A stretch of DNA of 25,518 nucleotides from CAKZSB01 sp964646405 (GTDB lineage: Bacteria > Pseudomonadota > Gammaproteobacteria > Granulosicoccales > Granulosicoccaceae), in the NCBI GenBank assembly GCA_964646405.1, contig CAZYDV010000041.1:1-25518 (forward strand). Reading direction: 5' to 3'. Under the pieces are notes generated by a model. It saw only the letters and a program-made list of their open reading frames with translations. It did not search any database and was not told the origin of the DNA. Numbering within the stretch: the stretch's first letter is position 1; each line of letters begins with the position of its first letter. Position numbers and translations under genes: made by a program. This document shows, one piece after another, positions 15,604-24,460 of this stretch.

Positions 15604-16599
15604 TTGTCTCAGTCAATAGAGCCCGTACGCAATCGCGATGGTACCCGTTCGCCCGCGACGGGTGTCATTGCCGTGCTGACAGACGAATACTGCGATTACC
15701 GCCAGGTGATCGTCGATCATATCGCCGAACGCGTCGCCGCTGAGGGTTATGGCCTGCTGTGCGTGGTGGGACGCGAGTTGCAATCGCCTGACAACGGCGA
15801 TAGCACGGTCTGTAATGCGATCTATCCGCTGCTTGAACACTACCCGTTGCGCGGACTCATCAGCATGTCTGGCGCGATTGGCCACGCAGTCAAGGTGGCG
15901 CAGCTCGATCGTTTTCTCAAACAATTCAGTGTTCCGCTGGTAAGTCTCGGCATTGCACTCGATGACCATCCCAGTGTGGCCGTCAACGATTTGCGCGGCA
16001 TGGAACAGTTGATGGATCATCTGCTTGCCGACACCAGCCGACAGCACATCGCCTTTGTGCGCGGCTATACCAACGATCCCTATTCAGCCGAGCGTGAGCA
16101 GGTGTTTCGCCTCAAGCTGTGTGAACACGGCCGCTGTCCGGACGACCAATTTATTATCACCGGCAACTACGATGCGTTCGAGTCGTGGCAGGTGGTATCG
16201 AGATTGTTGCAGGACCATCCACAAGTCGACGCCATCGTCGCCGCGAATGATGCGATGGCCCTGAGTGCCGCGCATGCGGTGAACGAATCGGGCCGGCGCA
16301 TTCCCAAAGACATCGCAGTGACGGGCTTTGACGATACCCTCGAGGCGACCAAGAACTCGCCAGCGATCACCACTGTCCGCCAGCCGCTGCCGGAGCTTGC
16401 GGTCAACAGCGCGGAAATGCTGTTTGAGCTGATCGCGAAGGGAGGTCGCACTTGTAACGGTTCGAACAGTCCGGTGCGCTGGGTCGACAGCGAGTTGATC
16501 GTTCGTGGATCGACCAGCGTTGCGGCGGCCAACACCGCTACCGAGCCACTGCCGGATAAACTCGCCTTGCGCCGCCAGATCGATGCGGCGCTGGCATGA
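15604..16599 (+). CDS. LacI/periplasmic-binding-like sensor domain, N-terminal part of a GGDEF-EAL protein cut by an in-frame TGA
   Basis: The 331-residue frame is a LacI/RbsB-type ligand-binding domain without a helix-turn-helix and without a signal peptide, so it should be cytoplasmic. Landmarks are TGVIAVLTDEYCDYRQVIVD (19-38), LRGLISMSGAIG, DLRGMEQLMDHLL, HIAFVRGYTNDPYSAER, VDAIVAANDAMALSAAHA and IAVTGFDDTLEA, the last being the typical hinge region. The start is a TTG at 15604 preceded by GAGGA; an in-frame TGA two codons before rules out a longer protein. Domains like this occur fused to GGDEF modules, where binding of a sugar-like ligand controls c-di-GMP. The same frame continues straight into the GGDEF-EAL part after TGA 16597-16599. 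Confidence 0.85.
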   Translation: MSQSIEPVRNRDGTRSPATGVIAVLTDEYCDYRQVIVDHIAERVAAEGYGLLCVVGRELQSPDNGDSTVCNAIYPLLEHYPLRGLISMSGAIGHAVKVAQLDRFLKQFSVPLVSLGIALDDHPSVAVNDLRGMEQLMDHLLADTSRQHIAFVRGYTNDPYSAEREQVFRLKLCEHGRCPDDQFIITGNYDAFESWQVVSRLLQDHPQVDAIVAANDAMALSAAHAVNESGRRIPKDIAVTGFDDTLEATKNSPAITTVRQPLPELAVNSAEMLFELIAKGGRTCNGSNSPVRWVDSELIVRGSTSVAAANTATEPLPDKLALRRQIDAALA

Positions 16600-18690
16600 T
16601 TGCGGGTGCCCGACGGCATTGCCCTGGAGACGGTACACGAGGCGCTGTGGGACACGGTTGACCGGGGCAGTGATGCGCTGGCCGATTGCTTTGCCACACT
16701 GCTCGGTGCGCCGTTGCCGGTTGAGTCCACGCACTGGTGGAGCAATCTTTGTCATCAGATCGATGCGCATGGCGTGGCACTGTTGCGGGCCAACGGACAG
16801 GCCGCGCGGGTGCCATTGCTGCGGGCGGCTATTGCGCTGGTGCAGGCGCGAGTATTTTCGGTCAATATGGATCATGAATTTCGCCTGCGACGCATGCAGA
16901 GCACGCTCAGCACACTGCAATTGCAAATGAGTTCGTGCAGCGACGCTGGCGAGATTCTCGACGCGATGGAGCGCTGGCTGCAGACGATTGGCGCGGCGCG
17001 CTGTTTTCTGGTGCGATTTGCCCATCCGGCCGCTACGCCCGACGAGCGAGCAGAACTGGTTTATCGGTATCGGCGCGGTGAGCCCGGGCATGCGGTTTCG
17101 CAAACCTTTGACAGTGTGGATCTGCTGCCGAATCAGCATCGCAGTGAACTTACCCGCGCGGCGTTGATTCTGCAGCCGATTTACGCCGATAGTGATCTCT
17201 ATGGTTATCTGCTGATCGATCCAGACGGTCTGGAGGCTTTGCATCTGGACAGTACCGCTCACAGCATCGGCAATGCCATGCGCAGCCGATTTCTGATGGA
17301 CAGACTGGAGCAACAGGCCAGCAGTCTGCAGCGTGCCAATCGCGAACTCACACAACTGGCCAATCACGACGCGCTGACCGGTTTGCCCAACCGCCTGCAG
17401 TTTCAACAGCGGTTGAATGAACGCTGCGACAGTGCTGCCGACAGTGGTGAGCGCTTCGCGTTGCTGTTTATCGATCTGGATGGCTTCAAGCAGGTTAACG
17501 ATACGCTTGGCCACGATACCGGTGATGCGTTGTTGCAGATGGTCGCCAAACGTCTGCAACACATTATGCAGGAGTGCGCCATCGCCGACAGCACCATCAC
17601 CCGGCTGGGCGGTGATGAGTTCACTGTGACGATGGGACCTGTCGAACAGCAGTCGTGGCTTGAACAGATCATCGACAAAATACTGCGATCACTCGGCTCT
17701 ACTTTCACGCTGGGCCAGCATCCGGTCAATATCTCTGCGAGCATTGGCTGTGCCGTCTACCCGGATAACAGTCGGCGTGCCGAGGTGCTGGTCAAGCAGG
17801 CCGATACCGCGATGTATCACGCCAAAGAACGGGGCAAAAACGGCCGATCATTTTTCAATTCCACGCTAAACCGGTCGACCGACCAGCACGCTGAACTCGA
17901 CCAGGATATGCGAGAGGCGCAGCAACAAGGCGATTTCTGCATGTACTACCGGCCACGTGTGGATCTTGTCAGTGGCAAGGTGTGCGCCCTTGAGGCGCTG
18001 ATGCGATGGTTTGTCGATTCACCTCAGGGGCGGCAGGTCCGCGCCGAGCCCGAGATTTTCATCGCGGTGGCCGAGCAGAGCGGTTTCATCCTGCAGCTCG
18101 ACAGCTTTGCGCTCGATGAAGTCTGTCAGCAGGCTCGGGCCTGGGAGCTTGCCGGAACCCCCATACCGGTGGCGGTAAATGTCTCGTCGATGCAGTTGCA
18201 ACAGGATAATTTTGTCGCCCGTGTCAGTGCGGCAATCAGGCGCCACGAGTTGACACCGTCTTTGTTGGAAATTGAGATTGCGGAGAGCGCGATCATGGGG
18301 GATGTCGAATCCAACGCGCAGAAACTCGATCTGTTGCGCGCGCTCGGTATTCGCGTGTCGATCGATGATTTTGGCACCGGCTACACGTCACTCAACTACC
18401 TGCAAAAGCTGCCGATCGACTGCCTGAAAATCGATCGGTCTTTCATCGCAGCCATTGAGCAAGTGGATGGGGGAGAAATTGCCGATGCCGCCATTGTGCG
18501 ATCGGCAGTCGCGCTGGGCCAAAGCATGGGGTTTGAATTGATCGCCGAAGGCGTTGAAACCGATGAGCAGCGGCTGTATTTATTGTCGCTGGGGTGTCAG
18601 TTCGGTCAAGGGTTTTTGTTTTCACCGCCGGTATCTTCAGAGCAGGTTGCACCCATGCTGGATGGCAGTCCGTTGCAACGCGTTGCCTGA
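16600..18690 (+). CDS. GGDEF-EAL c-di-GMP signalling protein, C-terminal part after the in-frame TGA
   Basis: The frame codes for a linker and helical region (about 1-110), a GAF-like region (about 110-230), a coiled coil leading into NHDALTGLPNRLQFQQRL, the diguanylate cyclase domain with intact GGDEF (in RLGGDEFTVTM, about 338), and a phosphodiesterase domain with ALEALMRW, VNVSSMQLQ, IDDFGTGYTSLNYL, KIDRSFI and LIAEGVETDEQ, the residues needed for metal and c-di-GMP binding. No RxxD inhibitory site precedes GGDEF. It may therefore make or degrade c-di-GMP. No ribosome-binding site precedes the possible TTG (16600) or GTG (16606) starts, so separate translation is doubtful. With the upstream part it would be a 1028-residue protein. 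Confidence 0.85.
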   Translation: MRVPDGIALETVHEALWDTVDRGSDALADCFATLLGAPLPVESTHWWSNLCHQIDAHGVALLRANGQAARVPLLRAAIALVQARVFSVNMDHEFRLRRMQSTLSTLQLQMSSCSDAGEILDAMERWLQTIGAARCFLVRFAHPAATPDERAELVYRYRRGEPGHAVSQTFDSVDLLPNQHRSELTRAALILQPIYADSDLYGYLLIDPDGLEALHLDSTAHSIGNAMRSRFLMDRLEQQASSLQRANRELTQLANHDALTGLPNRLQFQQRLNERCDSAADSGERFALLFIDLDGFKQVNDTLGHDTGDALLQMVAKRLQHIMQECAIADSTITRLGGDEFTVTMGPVEQQSWLEQIIDKILRSLGSTFTLGQHPVNISASIGCAVYPDNSRRAEVLVKQADTAMYHAKERGKNGRSFFNSTLNRSTDQHAELDQDMREAQQQGDFCMYYRPRVDLVSGKVCALEALMRWFVDSPQGRQVRAEPEIFIAVAEQSGFILQLDSFALDEVCQQARAWELAGTPIPVAVNVSSMQLQQDNFVARVSAAIRRHELTPSLLEIEIAESAIMGDVESNAQKLDLLRALGIRVSIDDFGTGYTSLNYLQKLPIDCLKIDRSFIAAIEQVDGGEIADAAIVRSAVALGQSMGFELIAEGVETDEQRLYLLSLGCQFGQGFLFSPPVSSEQVAPMLDGSPLQRVA

Positions 18691-18724
18691 AACCTGGCTT
18701 GCGGTCTTGTGGCCAGTTGGATCA

Positions 18725-18748
18725 GATCAGCGGCGAAGCGCGCTGATC
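18725..18748. terminator. Palindromic hairpin between convergent genes
   Basis: GATCAGCG and CGCTGATC form a perfect 8-bp stem around an 8-base loop, 35 bases after the GGDEF-EAL stop. The hairpin includes the TGA of the convergent GFA gene. It could act as a bidirectional terminator, but there is no T tract. Confidence 0.35.
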
Positions 18749-19182
18749 AGGGTGCGCATGAAAGCCAGTTGACTGCTGACAAACCCCAGATGTTTGGGCG
18801 TATCGTCGTCTACATCCTGCACCCGCCGATGATAAAAAATGTGAAAGGCTATTTCCCTTTGCAGATCTGCCGGCAACAATATGGATGGCACGACACGCAG
18901 ATTCGGCAGCACGGGCAGGGAGATATTCTCGATCGCCGGACTGTTGCACGACGTGCATTTTCCGCGTTGTACCAGTGGCGGCTTCTGATAATTCTGAAAC
19001 TCAACAGACGTGTCGTCTGCGAGCGTAACGTCAGTGGCGCGAAAAATGGTCACATCGGCGTAGGGTGCGGCGTTAAAGCGCTGGCAGGTGGTGCAGTGGC
19101 AGCAGGCTCTAAACAGTGGTGCGGCGCTTATCGCCATTGACACGCCGTTACACGCACACGATATCTGTTGTTCGATTGCCAC
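18727..19182 (-). CDS. GFA/CENP-V family zinc protein
   Basis: The 151-residue protein has the cysteine pattern of the glutathione-dependent formaldehyde-activating enzyme fold: CxC at C9/C11, CHCTTC with C28, C30 and C33, and CxxC at C76/C79. These usually bind two zinc ions. Most members of this family have no proven formaldehyde activity, so only the fold is assigned. The C-terminus (about 95-150) is longer than in minimal members and contains LQREIAFHIFYHRRVQDVDDD. The start is GTG at 19182 with GAGG nine bases upstream. The gene follows the HAD hydrolase by 23 bases on the same strand and may be the last gene of the ABC transporter transcript. Confidence 0.85.
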   Translation of the reverse strand: MAIEQQISCACNGVSMAISAAPLFRACCHCTTCQRFNAAPYADVTIFRATDVTLADDTSVEFQNYQKPPLVQRGKCTSCNSPAIENISLPVLPNLRVVPSILLPADLQREIAFHIFYHRRVQDVDDDTPKHLGFVSSQLAFMRTLISALRR

Positions 19183-19205
19183 GAGCGCCTCAGTGTTGTT
19201 TGGAT

Positions 19206-19832
19206 TCAGGCTTCACCGTTCTGGCTTATCGTATAACGCGATAGCGCTTTTTCAAAGCTTGTGTGATCCACATAGTGGATGGTCTGCCAGCCAAGGCGTG
19301 TCGCGGTATCAATGTTCGCGGCATTGTCGTCGATAAACAGTGAATACGCAGGCTCGCACCCGTGTGTGCGACTGTGGTGATGAAAAATTTCCGCATCCGG
19401 CTTGATCAACCCCACGCTACCGGAGATGGTTGCCGCGCGTGGCTGGTTTAGAAAATCGTGATGCGTGCGAATCTCCTCGAAGGTATCGTGGCTCCAGTTT
19501 GACAACAGCGTGACGTCAACCCCGCTCGCGATCATGGCGAGTAATGTCTCGACAGTATCTGTATGAGCGTGAGTGATGGTTTCGTGCCAGTTCTCTCGAA
19601 ACGCACGGATCCAGGTTTCGTATTGCGGGTATTGCGCGATCAGCAAGTCCTCAGCGTCCGCCCATGAGCGTCCCCGATCCTGTTCGATATTCCATTCCGC
19701 AGTGCAAATGTTTTCCAGAAACCATCGGCGTTGGGCAGCATCGGGAATCAGTCGGCGGTAGGGTAGCTCGACGTCGTAGGCGAGCAGCACGCCGCCGATA
19801 TCAAAGACGACATAATGGATCGGTACAGTCAT
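19206..19832 (-). CDS. HAD superfamily hydrolase (YihX-like)
   Basis: The 208-residue protein has HAD motif I at VVFDIGGVLL (D11 is the nucleophile), motif II at LLSNWS (S111), motif III K144 in GLIKPDAEIF and motif IV FIDDN (D168, D169). The residue two after the nucleophile is glycine instead of Asp. This is shared by the YihX group (FDLGNV) and is not a defect. The alpha-helical cap lies between about 20 and 90. It probably dephosphorylates a small phosphorylated metabolite. It lies 15 bases after the ABC ATPase stop, with GGAG before the ATG, so it is probably co-transcribed with the transporter. Confidence 0.87.
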   Translation of the reverse strand: MTVPIHYVVFDIGGVLLAYDVELPYRRLIPDAAQRRWFLENICTAEWNIEQDRGRSWADAEDLLIAQYPQYETWIRAFRENWHETITHAHTDTVETLLAMIASGVDVTLLSNWSHDTFEEIRTHHDFLNQPRAATISGSVGLIKPDAEIFHHHSRTHGCEPAYSLFIDDNAANIDTATRLGWQTIHYVDHTSFEKALSRYTISQNGEA

Positions 19833-19847
19833 AGAGACAGGCTCCGC

Positions 19848-20951
19848 TTAGTGGCTCACTGGCAGCAGCACCGGGCCGCTGGTGGCGAACGTGATCGTCA
19901 CATCGCTGCCCTGTGCAAGAGGCGCGTCGGTATTTTCGCTGGTGCAGAATAATGCTCCGTGGTCGGTCTCAACCCGATATTCCATCCGATCCCCGACGTA
20001 GGTTGCCTTCGACAGATTGCCTCTCAGGCCAGACTCGATATCGGTTGCCGGATGGATCTGCACCCGGTTGGGTCGCACGGCAATTTTTGCAGCGCCCGGT
20101 TGCAACGAGCGAGCATCGAGACTGAGTTCGATGCTGCCGATGCGAACCTGTGCCGTGTCGTTGGCCACGGCGATGATGTCGGCGTCGAGGATATTGGCCT
20201 CGCCGATAAAGTCTGCGACAAAGGCGCTGGCAGGAAGCTGGTAGAGTTCGCGCGGCGTGCCAACCTGTGCGATGCTGGCATTGTTCATTACGATGATTCT
20301 GTCGGACACTGCCAGCGCCTCTTCCTGATCATGGGTGACGTAGACGACAGTCAGTGCAAGGCGTTGCTGGATCTCGCGAATGTCGTCTCGCACCTGGCGG
20401 CGAAGCTTGGCATCAAGGTTTGACAGCGGCTCATCAAATAACAGTACCTGGGGTTCGAGCACCAGTGCTCGTGCCACCGCCACTCGCTGTTGCTGCCCGC
20501 CCGACAATTCGTTTGGCAGACGGTCACCATAACCACTGAGGCCCACCAGATCGAGCCCGTGCAGCGCGCGTTCGAGCGCCTGCTTTTTCTTTTTTCCCGA
20601 AGCGCGCAAACCGTAAGATACATTTTCAATTACGCTCATGTGCGGGAACAGTGCATAGGACTGAAATACCATCGATACATCTCGATCGGTGGCCGGCAAC
20701 AACGTGACGTCCTTTCCGTCGATCAGTATTTGTCCGGACGTGGCCATCTCAAGCCCTGCGATCATGCGCAGGGTTGTGGTTTTGCCGCAGCCGCTCGGGC
20801 CGAGCAGGGTAACCAGCTCACCGGCGTTGATATCCAGTGTAATCTGATCAACGGCGGTGACATCGGTGCCATATTGTTTCGTCACCTGACGAAACTGCAC
20901 CGATGCGGCGCGGCTATTCAATGCATCTTGGCTTTCAGTGTTCGCCGCCAA
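19848..20951 (-). CDS. ABC transporter ATP-binding protein (FbpC/PotA-like)
   Basis: The ATPase has Walker A GPSGCGKTT, Q-loop VFQSYALFPHMS, signature LSGGQQQR, Walker B LLFDEPLSNLD and switch His in VTHDQEEAL. It ends in a C-terminal TOBE-type regulatory domain (about the last 110 residues, with ILDADIIAVAN and IAVRPNRVQIHP). It powers import through the adjacent double permease. The start is uncertain: no ATG is available, and the frame offers TTG at 21011 (overlapping the permease by 56 bases), 20951 and 20921. I give 20951 because it follows the permease stop directly; the conserved ATPase domain begins after it in any case. It is the third gene of the transporter operon. Confidence 0.92.
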   Translation of the reverse strand: MAANTESQDALNSRAASVQFRQVTKQYGTDVTAVDQITLDINAGELVTLLGPSGCGKTTTLRMIAGLEMATSGQILIDGKDVTLLPATDRDVSMVFQSYALFPHMSVIENVSYGLRASGKKKKQALERALHGLDLVGLSGYGDRLPNELSGGQQQRVAVARALVLEPQVLLFDEPLSNLDAKLRRQVRDDIREIQQRLALTVVYVTHDQEEALAVSDRIIVMNNASIAQVGTPRELYQLPASAFVADFIGEANILDADIIAVANDTAQVRIGSIELSLDARSLQPGAAKIAVRPNRVQIHPATDIESGLRGNLSKATYVGDRMEYRVETDHGALFCTSENTDAPLAQGSDVTITFATSGPVLLPVSH

Positions 20952-20955
20952 TGGT

Positions 20956-23190
20956 TTATCCCACGTTGGTGCGCGACTGGCTGAATCGGCGTGATGTCTG
21001 ATTCCTGCCAACCAGTAGTTGAAACAGCAGGATCGCCGCCAGCATGACGAAGATCAGGGTGGTGGAGTAGGCAATCGCCAGTCCGTAGTCGTTGTTTTCG
21101 ACGCGGCCGATAATGTAGCTGGTCGCCATGTTGTACTCGGCGCTGACCAGAAAAATTACCGCACTGATCGCGGTCATTGCGCGTACGAAACTAAACACCA
21201 GCGCGGCCAGTATCGCCGGGCGCATCAGCGGTAGAATGATCCGCACAAAGGTACGCCAGGTACTCGCGCCGAGCGTCAGCGATGCTTCGTCGAGGCTTTT
21301 ATCGAGCTGTGACATCGAGGCGATACCCGCCCGTACGCCGACCGGCATGTTGCGAAAAACGAAACTGATAATCAGGATGATGCCGGTACCCGTCAGCTCC
21401 AGTGGCGGTACGTTGAACGCGAGTATATAGCTCACGCCCACCACCGTGCCCGGTATGGCAAAACTCAACATGGTGCCAAATTCAAATAGTTGTTTACCGC
21501 GAAACTGCTGGCGTACCAGCAGGTAGGCGGTGATCAGGCCGACGATGGCGGTTAACGGGGCGGCCGTGGCAGCGATCTGCAGAGTGGTCCAGAACGAATC
21601 CCAGGCTGCGCCCTTGAAGTGAATGCCAAATTCGTTATAGCCCACCGCAAACGCGGTGATGTAGTGTTTAAACGTGAGGGTGTTGTTCAGCCCCCAGGTC
21701 TCGACAAATCCGCCGTAGATAATCATGCAGTACACGGTGACGGTGAATGTCGCCCAGATGCCCGCAATCAGATAACAGGGCAACATGATGCGCCGTGGCA
21801 GCAACGCGTGCACACCGCCATCGCCTTTGCCGGTTTTGGTGATGTAGGACTTTTGCCCCAGCCAGCGCCGTTGTGCATAGAACGCAGTCAGCGTAAACAA
21901 TAGCAATACGATCGCGAGCACCGCCGCGCGGCCCTGGTCATTCTGGGCACCGACGATCGCAAAGAAGATCTCGGTGGACAGTACATCGTAGTTGCCACCG
22001 AGCACCAGCGGATTTCCAAAGTCGGCCATGCTCTCGATAAACCCGAGTAGAAATGCATTGGCAAGACCAGGGCGCATCAACGGAAAGGTCACGGTTTTGA
22101 ACGTGTGCCAGCGACTCGCACGCAAGGTCTGCGCGGCCTCTTCCATCGACGGACTGACGCCTTCGACCACGCCGATCAGCACCAGAAATGCGATGGGGGT
22201 GAAGGACAGCATTTGCGCGATCAGTATGCCGGGTAGTCCGTAGACCCATCGGGTGGGTTGCAGATCGAGCAGCTCGGCTACCCACTGCGTGACACTGCCA
22301 GACAGCCCGAATAAAAGAATGAGCGCAAGCCCGATCACAAAGGGTGGCGTGATGATCGGCAGTACCGTCAGCGCGCGCAGCCAGTTGCTGAAACGAAAGC
22401 CGGAGCGGGTGGCAACCAGTGCGAAAACCAGCCCGAGCAGCGTGGTGGCCGCGCCGACAACAATAGCCAGAAACAGGGAGTTCCACGCCACGCCACAGCC
22501 GCGGTTTTCCGTCAAACAGGCCAGGCCCCAGATTTTGTTCTCGGAAAACTTGGAGGCAAAAATGGCGAGTGAATAGACGCCATCGTTGTCTCGCAGTGCG
22601 CTGGCGAGCATTTGCGAGATCGGGAAAAATATAAACAGCGTGACAATGGCAATGATGAACCCGATTGCCCCGACGATAAATACGTCGCCATTGATGTATC
22701 CGCGCGCGGCGATGCCGGTGGTGAGATAAAACAAAAACGTACAGGTCAGCAGTACCGCGCCATAGCCGAAGCCAAATTGCCGATCGTGCAGCTCACCAAA
22801 CAGGGCGCCGAGCCATTCGGTATTCCAGCCACGGATGCCGATGCCAAATCCTTGCGCAAAAAGATAGGCCAGACCGGTGCTGCCAGCGATAATTAGAATG
22901 GTTGAGAAAAAGTTCCGCGAACGCGGTTGCACGATGGCCCATATCGGCAGCAACAGTGGTGCGATCAGTGGCGCGAGCCAGAGTTTCTCACCCTGGGTGA
23001 TCAGAAACAGCGCAGGGGCGTAGTCGGTATCGAAGGGATAGCCATCGAACAGCCACTCGAAGCTGAAAAAGCCATCTTCGAGGATGTACCACGGCAACAA
23101 CACATAGCCGACCAGGCCAACCACCATCCACATCAGGATAATGTGGCGCGATCGGCCGGCAGGTTGAGCAGTGAGGCTATCGGTGGTCAA
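20956..23190 (-). CDS. Double-length ABC transporter permease (FbpB-type, two fused membrane domains)
   Basis: The 744-residue membrane protein contains two complete permease units. The first has an EAA loop EEAAQTLRASRWHTFKTVTF (350-369). The second has DEASLTLGASTWRTFVRIIL (634-653). Both are followed by the PLMRP continuation. More than a dozen hydrophobic segments are visible, including about five before the first unit (about 18-195), more than a minimal FbpB has. Such fusions are typical of Fe(III)-type and related importers and give both transmembrane halves in one chain. The start is a TTG at 23190, with an in-frame TAA two codons upstream and no good ribosome-binding site; an ATG at about residue 20 is the alternative. 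A strong hairpin separates it from the binding-protein gene. Confidence 0.92.
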   Translation of the reverse strand: MTTDSLTAQPAGRSRHIILMWMVVGLVGYVLLPWYILEDGFFSFEWLFDGYPFDTDYAPALFLITQGEKLWLAPLIAPLLLPIWAIVQPRSRNFFSTILIIAGSTGLAYLFAQGFGIGIRGWNTEWLGALFGELHDRQFGFGYGAVLLTCTFLFYLTTGIAARGYINGDVFIVGAIGFIIAIVTLFIFFPISQMLASALRDNDGVYSLAIFASKFSENKIWGLACLTENRGCGVAWNSLFLAIVVGAATTLLGLVFALVATRSGFRFSNWLRALTVLPIITPPFVIGLALILLFGLSGSVTQWVAELLDLQPTRWVYGLPGILIAQMLSFTPIAFLVLIGVVEGVSPSMEEAAQTLRASRWHTFKTVTFPLMRPGLANAFLLGFIESMADFGNPLVLGGNYDVLSTEIFFAIVGAQNDQGRAAVLAIVLLLFTLTAFYAQRRWLGQKSYITKTGKGDGGVHALLPRRIMLPCYLIAGIWATFTVTVYCMIIYGGFVETWGLNNTLTFKHYITAFAVGYNEFGIHFKGAAWDSFWTTLQIAATAAPLTAIVGLITAYLLVRQQFRGKQLFEFGTMLSFAIPGTVVGVSYILAFNVPPLELTGTGIILIISFVFRNMPVGVRAGIASMSQLDKSLDEASLTLGASTWRTFVRIILPLMRPAILAALVFSFVRAMTAISAVIFLVSAEYNMATSYIIGRVENNDYGLAIAYSTTLIFVMLAAILLFQLLVGRNQTSRRFSQSRTNVG

Positions 23191-23221
23191 GATTTATCGG
23201 TGCGGCAATGCGAGTGCACAG

Positions 23222-23247
23222 CGCCGCTGCGGTTGCTCGCAGCGGCG
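23222..23247 (-). promoter_or_regulatory. Strong intercistronic hairpin between binding-protein and permease genes
   Basis: CGCCGCTGCG (23222-23231) and CGCAGCGGCG (23238-23247) form a perfect 10-bp GC-rich stem with a 6-base loop, in the 80 bases between the binding-protein stop and the permease start. There is no T tract after it on the minus strand. In ABC operons such structures often protect the upstream binding-protein mRNA and lower downstream expression; that role is inferred here. Confidence 0.65.
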
Positions 23248-23270
23248 GCTGTGGTTAGGCGGGTGGTTGA

Positions 23271-24305
23271 TCAGCGAGGCAGTGTGGATACTTCGTCGTC
23301 CCACTTTTTCAGCAGGCGCTTGCGCTCATCAGACGAGCCATACTTTTTGAAATCGTAGTCGATCAGTTTGATCGATGCCAGATCCGGTGCCTGCGGCGAA
23401 CTCTCGGCCGACTTGTTAGACATCACCTGAAACGCTTTGACTTCCAGTGAGCGCGATTGCACATCGGCAGTCAGCGCCCAGTCGTAGAATTTGCGAGCAT
23501 TTTCCGGATTGCGTGATCCGGCGATCAGGCTCATCGATCCGATCTCGTAGCCAGTGCCCTCGCAGGGTGCGACCACTTTAATCGGAAAGCCCGATACTGC
23601 CTGCTTGACCGCATCGTGCATGAAAACGATACCAATGGTGTTTTCACCGCGGGCGGCGGCCTTGATCGGTGCCGAGCCGGACTTGGTGTATTGATTGATG
23701 TTCTTGTGCAGGCCTTTCATGAATTCAAAGCCTTCGTCTTCGCCAAAGAGCTGAACGATGGTCGCCAGGGTGGTGTAGGCGGTGCCGGAAGAATTGGGGT
23801 TGGCCATCTGCACGTGACCCTTGTACTCAGGTTTGAGTAAATCATTCCAGCAGGCCGGGACCGGCAGATTGTTCGCTTTTAAAATTTCTTCGTTGTAGCC
23901 GTAGCCCAGTGCACCGGAGTAGATGCCAATGGTTTTGTTGCCGGCTGATTCAGACTGACTGATCGCCCAGTCATTCAGTTCGCCACGCATCGGTGATTCA
24001 TAGGCTTCGGTCAGACCGTCCTCTGCTGCCTGCAGATGTGGGTCACCGGTGCCGCCCCACCAGACGTCGCCTTTCGGGTTGCTGGATTCGGCTTTGATTT
24101 GCGCCAGCGTCTCGCCCGAGCTCTTGCGCGTCATGCTGACTTTAATACCGGTGGCCTCTTCAAAGCCAGTGGCCATCAGCTGGCACCAGTCTTCCTGGGC
24201 GCTGCAGTAGTAGGTGAGTTTTTCGGCGGCCAGCAGTGGCTGGCTTATGCTTGCGGCGGCTGCCAGGCCAACGGCCAGCGCAGTTTTTACGGTGCGTGTG
24301 ATCAT
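23271..24305 (-). CDS. ABC transporter periplasmic substrate-binding protein (FbpA/AfuA-like, substrate unknown)
   Basis: The 344-residue precursor starts at ATG 24305 with GAGG eight bases upstream; the long upstream frame extension is not coding. Residues 1-27 are a Sec signal peptide (TVKTALAVGLAAAASIS, cut near LLAA-EKL). The mature protein begins LTYYCSAQEDWCQLMATGFE and contains TGIKVSMTRKSSGETLAQIK, DVWWGGTGDP, IGIVFMHDAVKQAV (225-238) and CEGTGYEIGSMSL (248-260). Family members bind ferric iron, phosphonates, sugars phosphates or polyamines. Iron-binding relatives carry adjacent tyrosines where this protein reads VFMHDA, so direct Fe(III) binding is doubtful. Four cysteines (C34, C41, C152, C248) could form disulfides. 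It is the first gene of the transporter operon. Confidence 0.88.
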   Translation of the reverse strand: MITRTVKTALAVGLAAAASISQPLLAAEKLTYYCSAQEDWCQLMATGFEEATGIKVSMTRKSSGETLAQIKAESSNPKGDVWWGGTGDPHLQAAEDGLTEAYESPMRGELNDWAISQSESAGNKTIGIYSGALGYGYNEEILKANNLPVPACWNDLLKPEYKGHVQMANPNSSGTAYTTLATIVQLFGEDEGFEFMKGLHKNINQYTKSGSAPIKAAARGENTIGIVFMHDAVKQAVSGFPIKVVAPCEGTGYEIGSMSLIAGSRNPENARKFYDWALTADVQSRSLEVKAFQVMSNKSAESSPQAPDLASIKLIDYDFKKYGSSDERKRLLKKWDDEVSTLPR

Positions 24306-24460
24306 TGTGTTTTCCTCAGTGCGAGCGGGTGCTGACGTGAAACGGTCAGTCAGGTGCTGTAGCCTGCACTGAACCGAATCGCTTGGCAAGGATGAGTTCA
24401 GCCCGGTAGCGCGCGCAGCGGGAGCCGCGGTTCGATTGCGTGCTGTCTGGCGGGGTGGAT

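Noticed and set aside
16597..16599. TGA as a recoded sense codon (selenocysteine or alternative code)
   Set aside because: Many other genes here end in TGA, and no selenocysteine-type element was seen after it; mutation or error is simpler.
16084..17562. 492-codon minus-strand open frame
   Set aside because: It lies entirely antisense to the sensor/GGDEF gene, whose sense frame has clear domain motifs; the antisense product has no recognisable motif.
19206..19832. Inactive HAD enzyme because the second Asp of DxD is Gly
   Set aside because: The YihX-like group normally has FDxG at this position, so the difference is a family feature.
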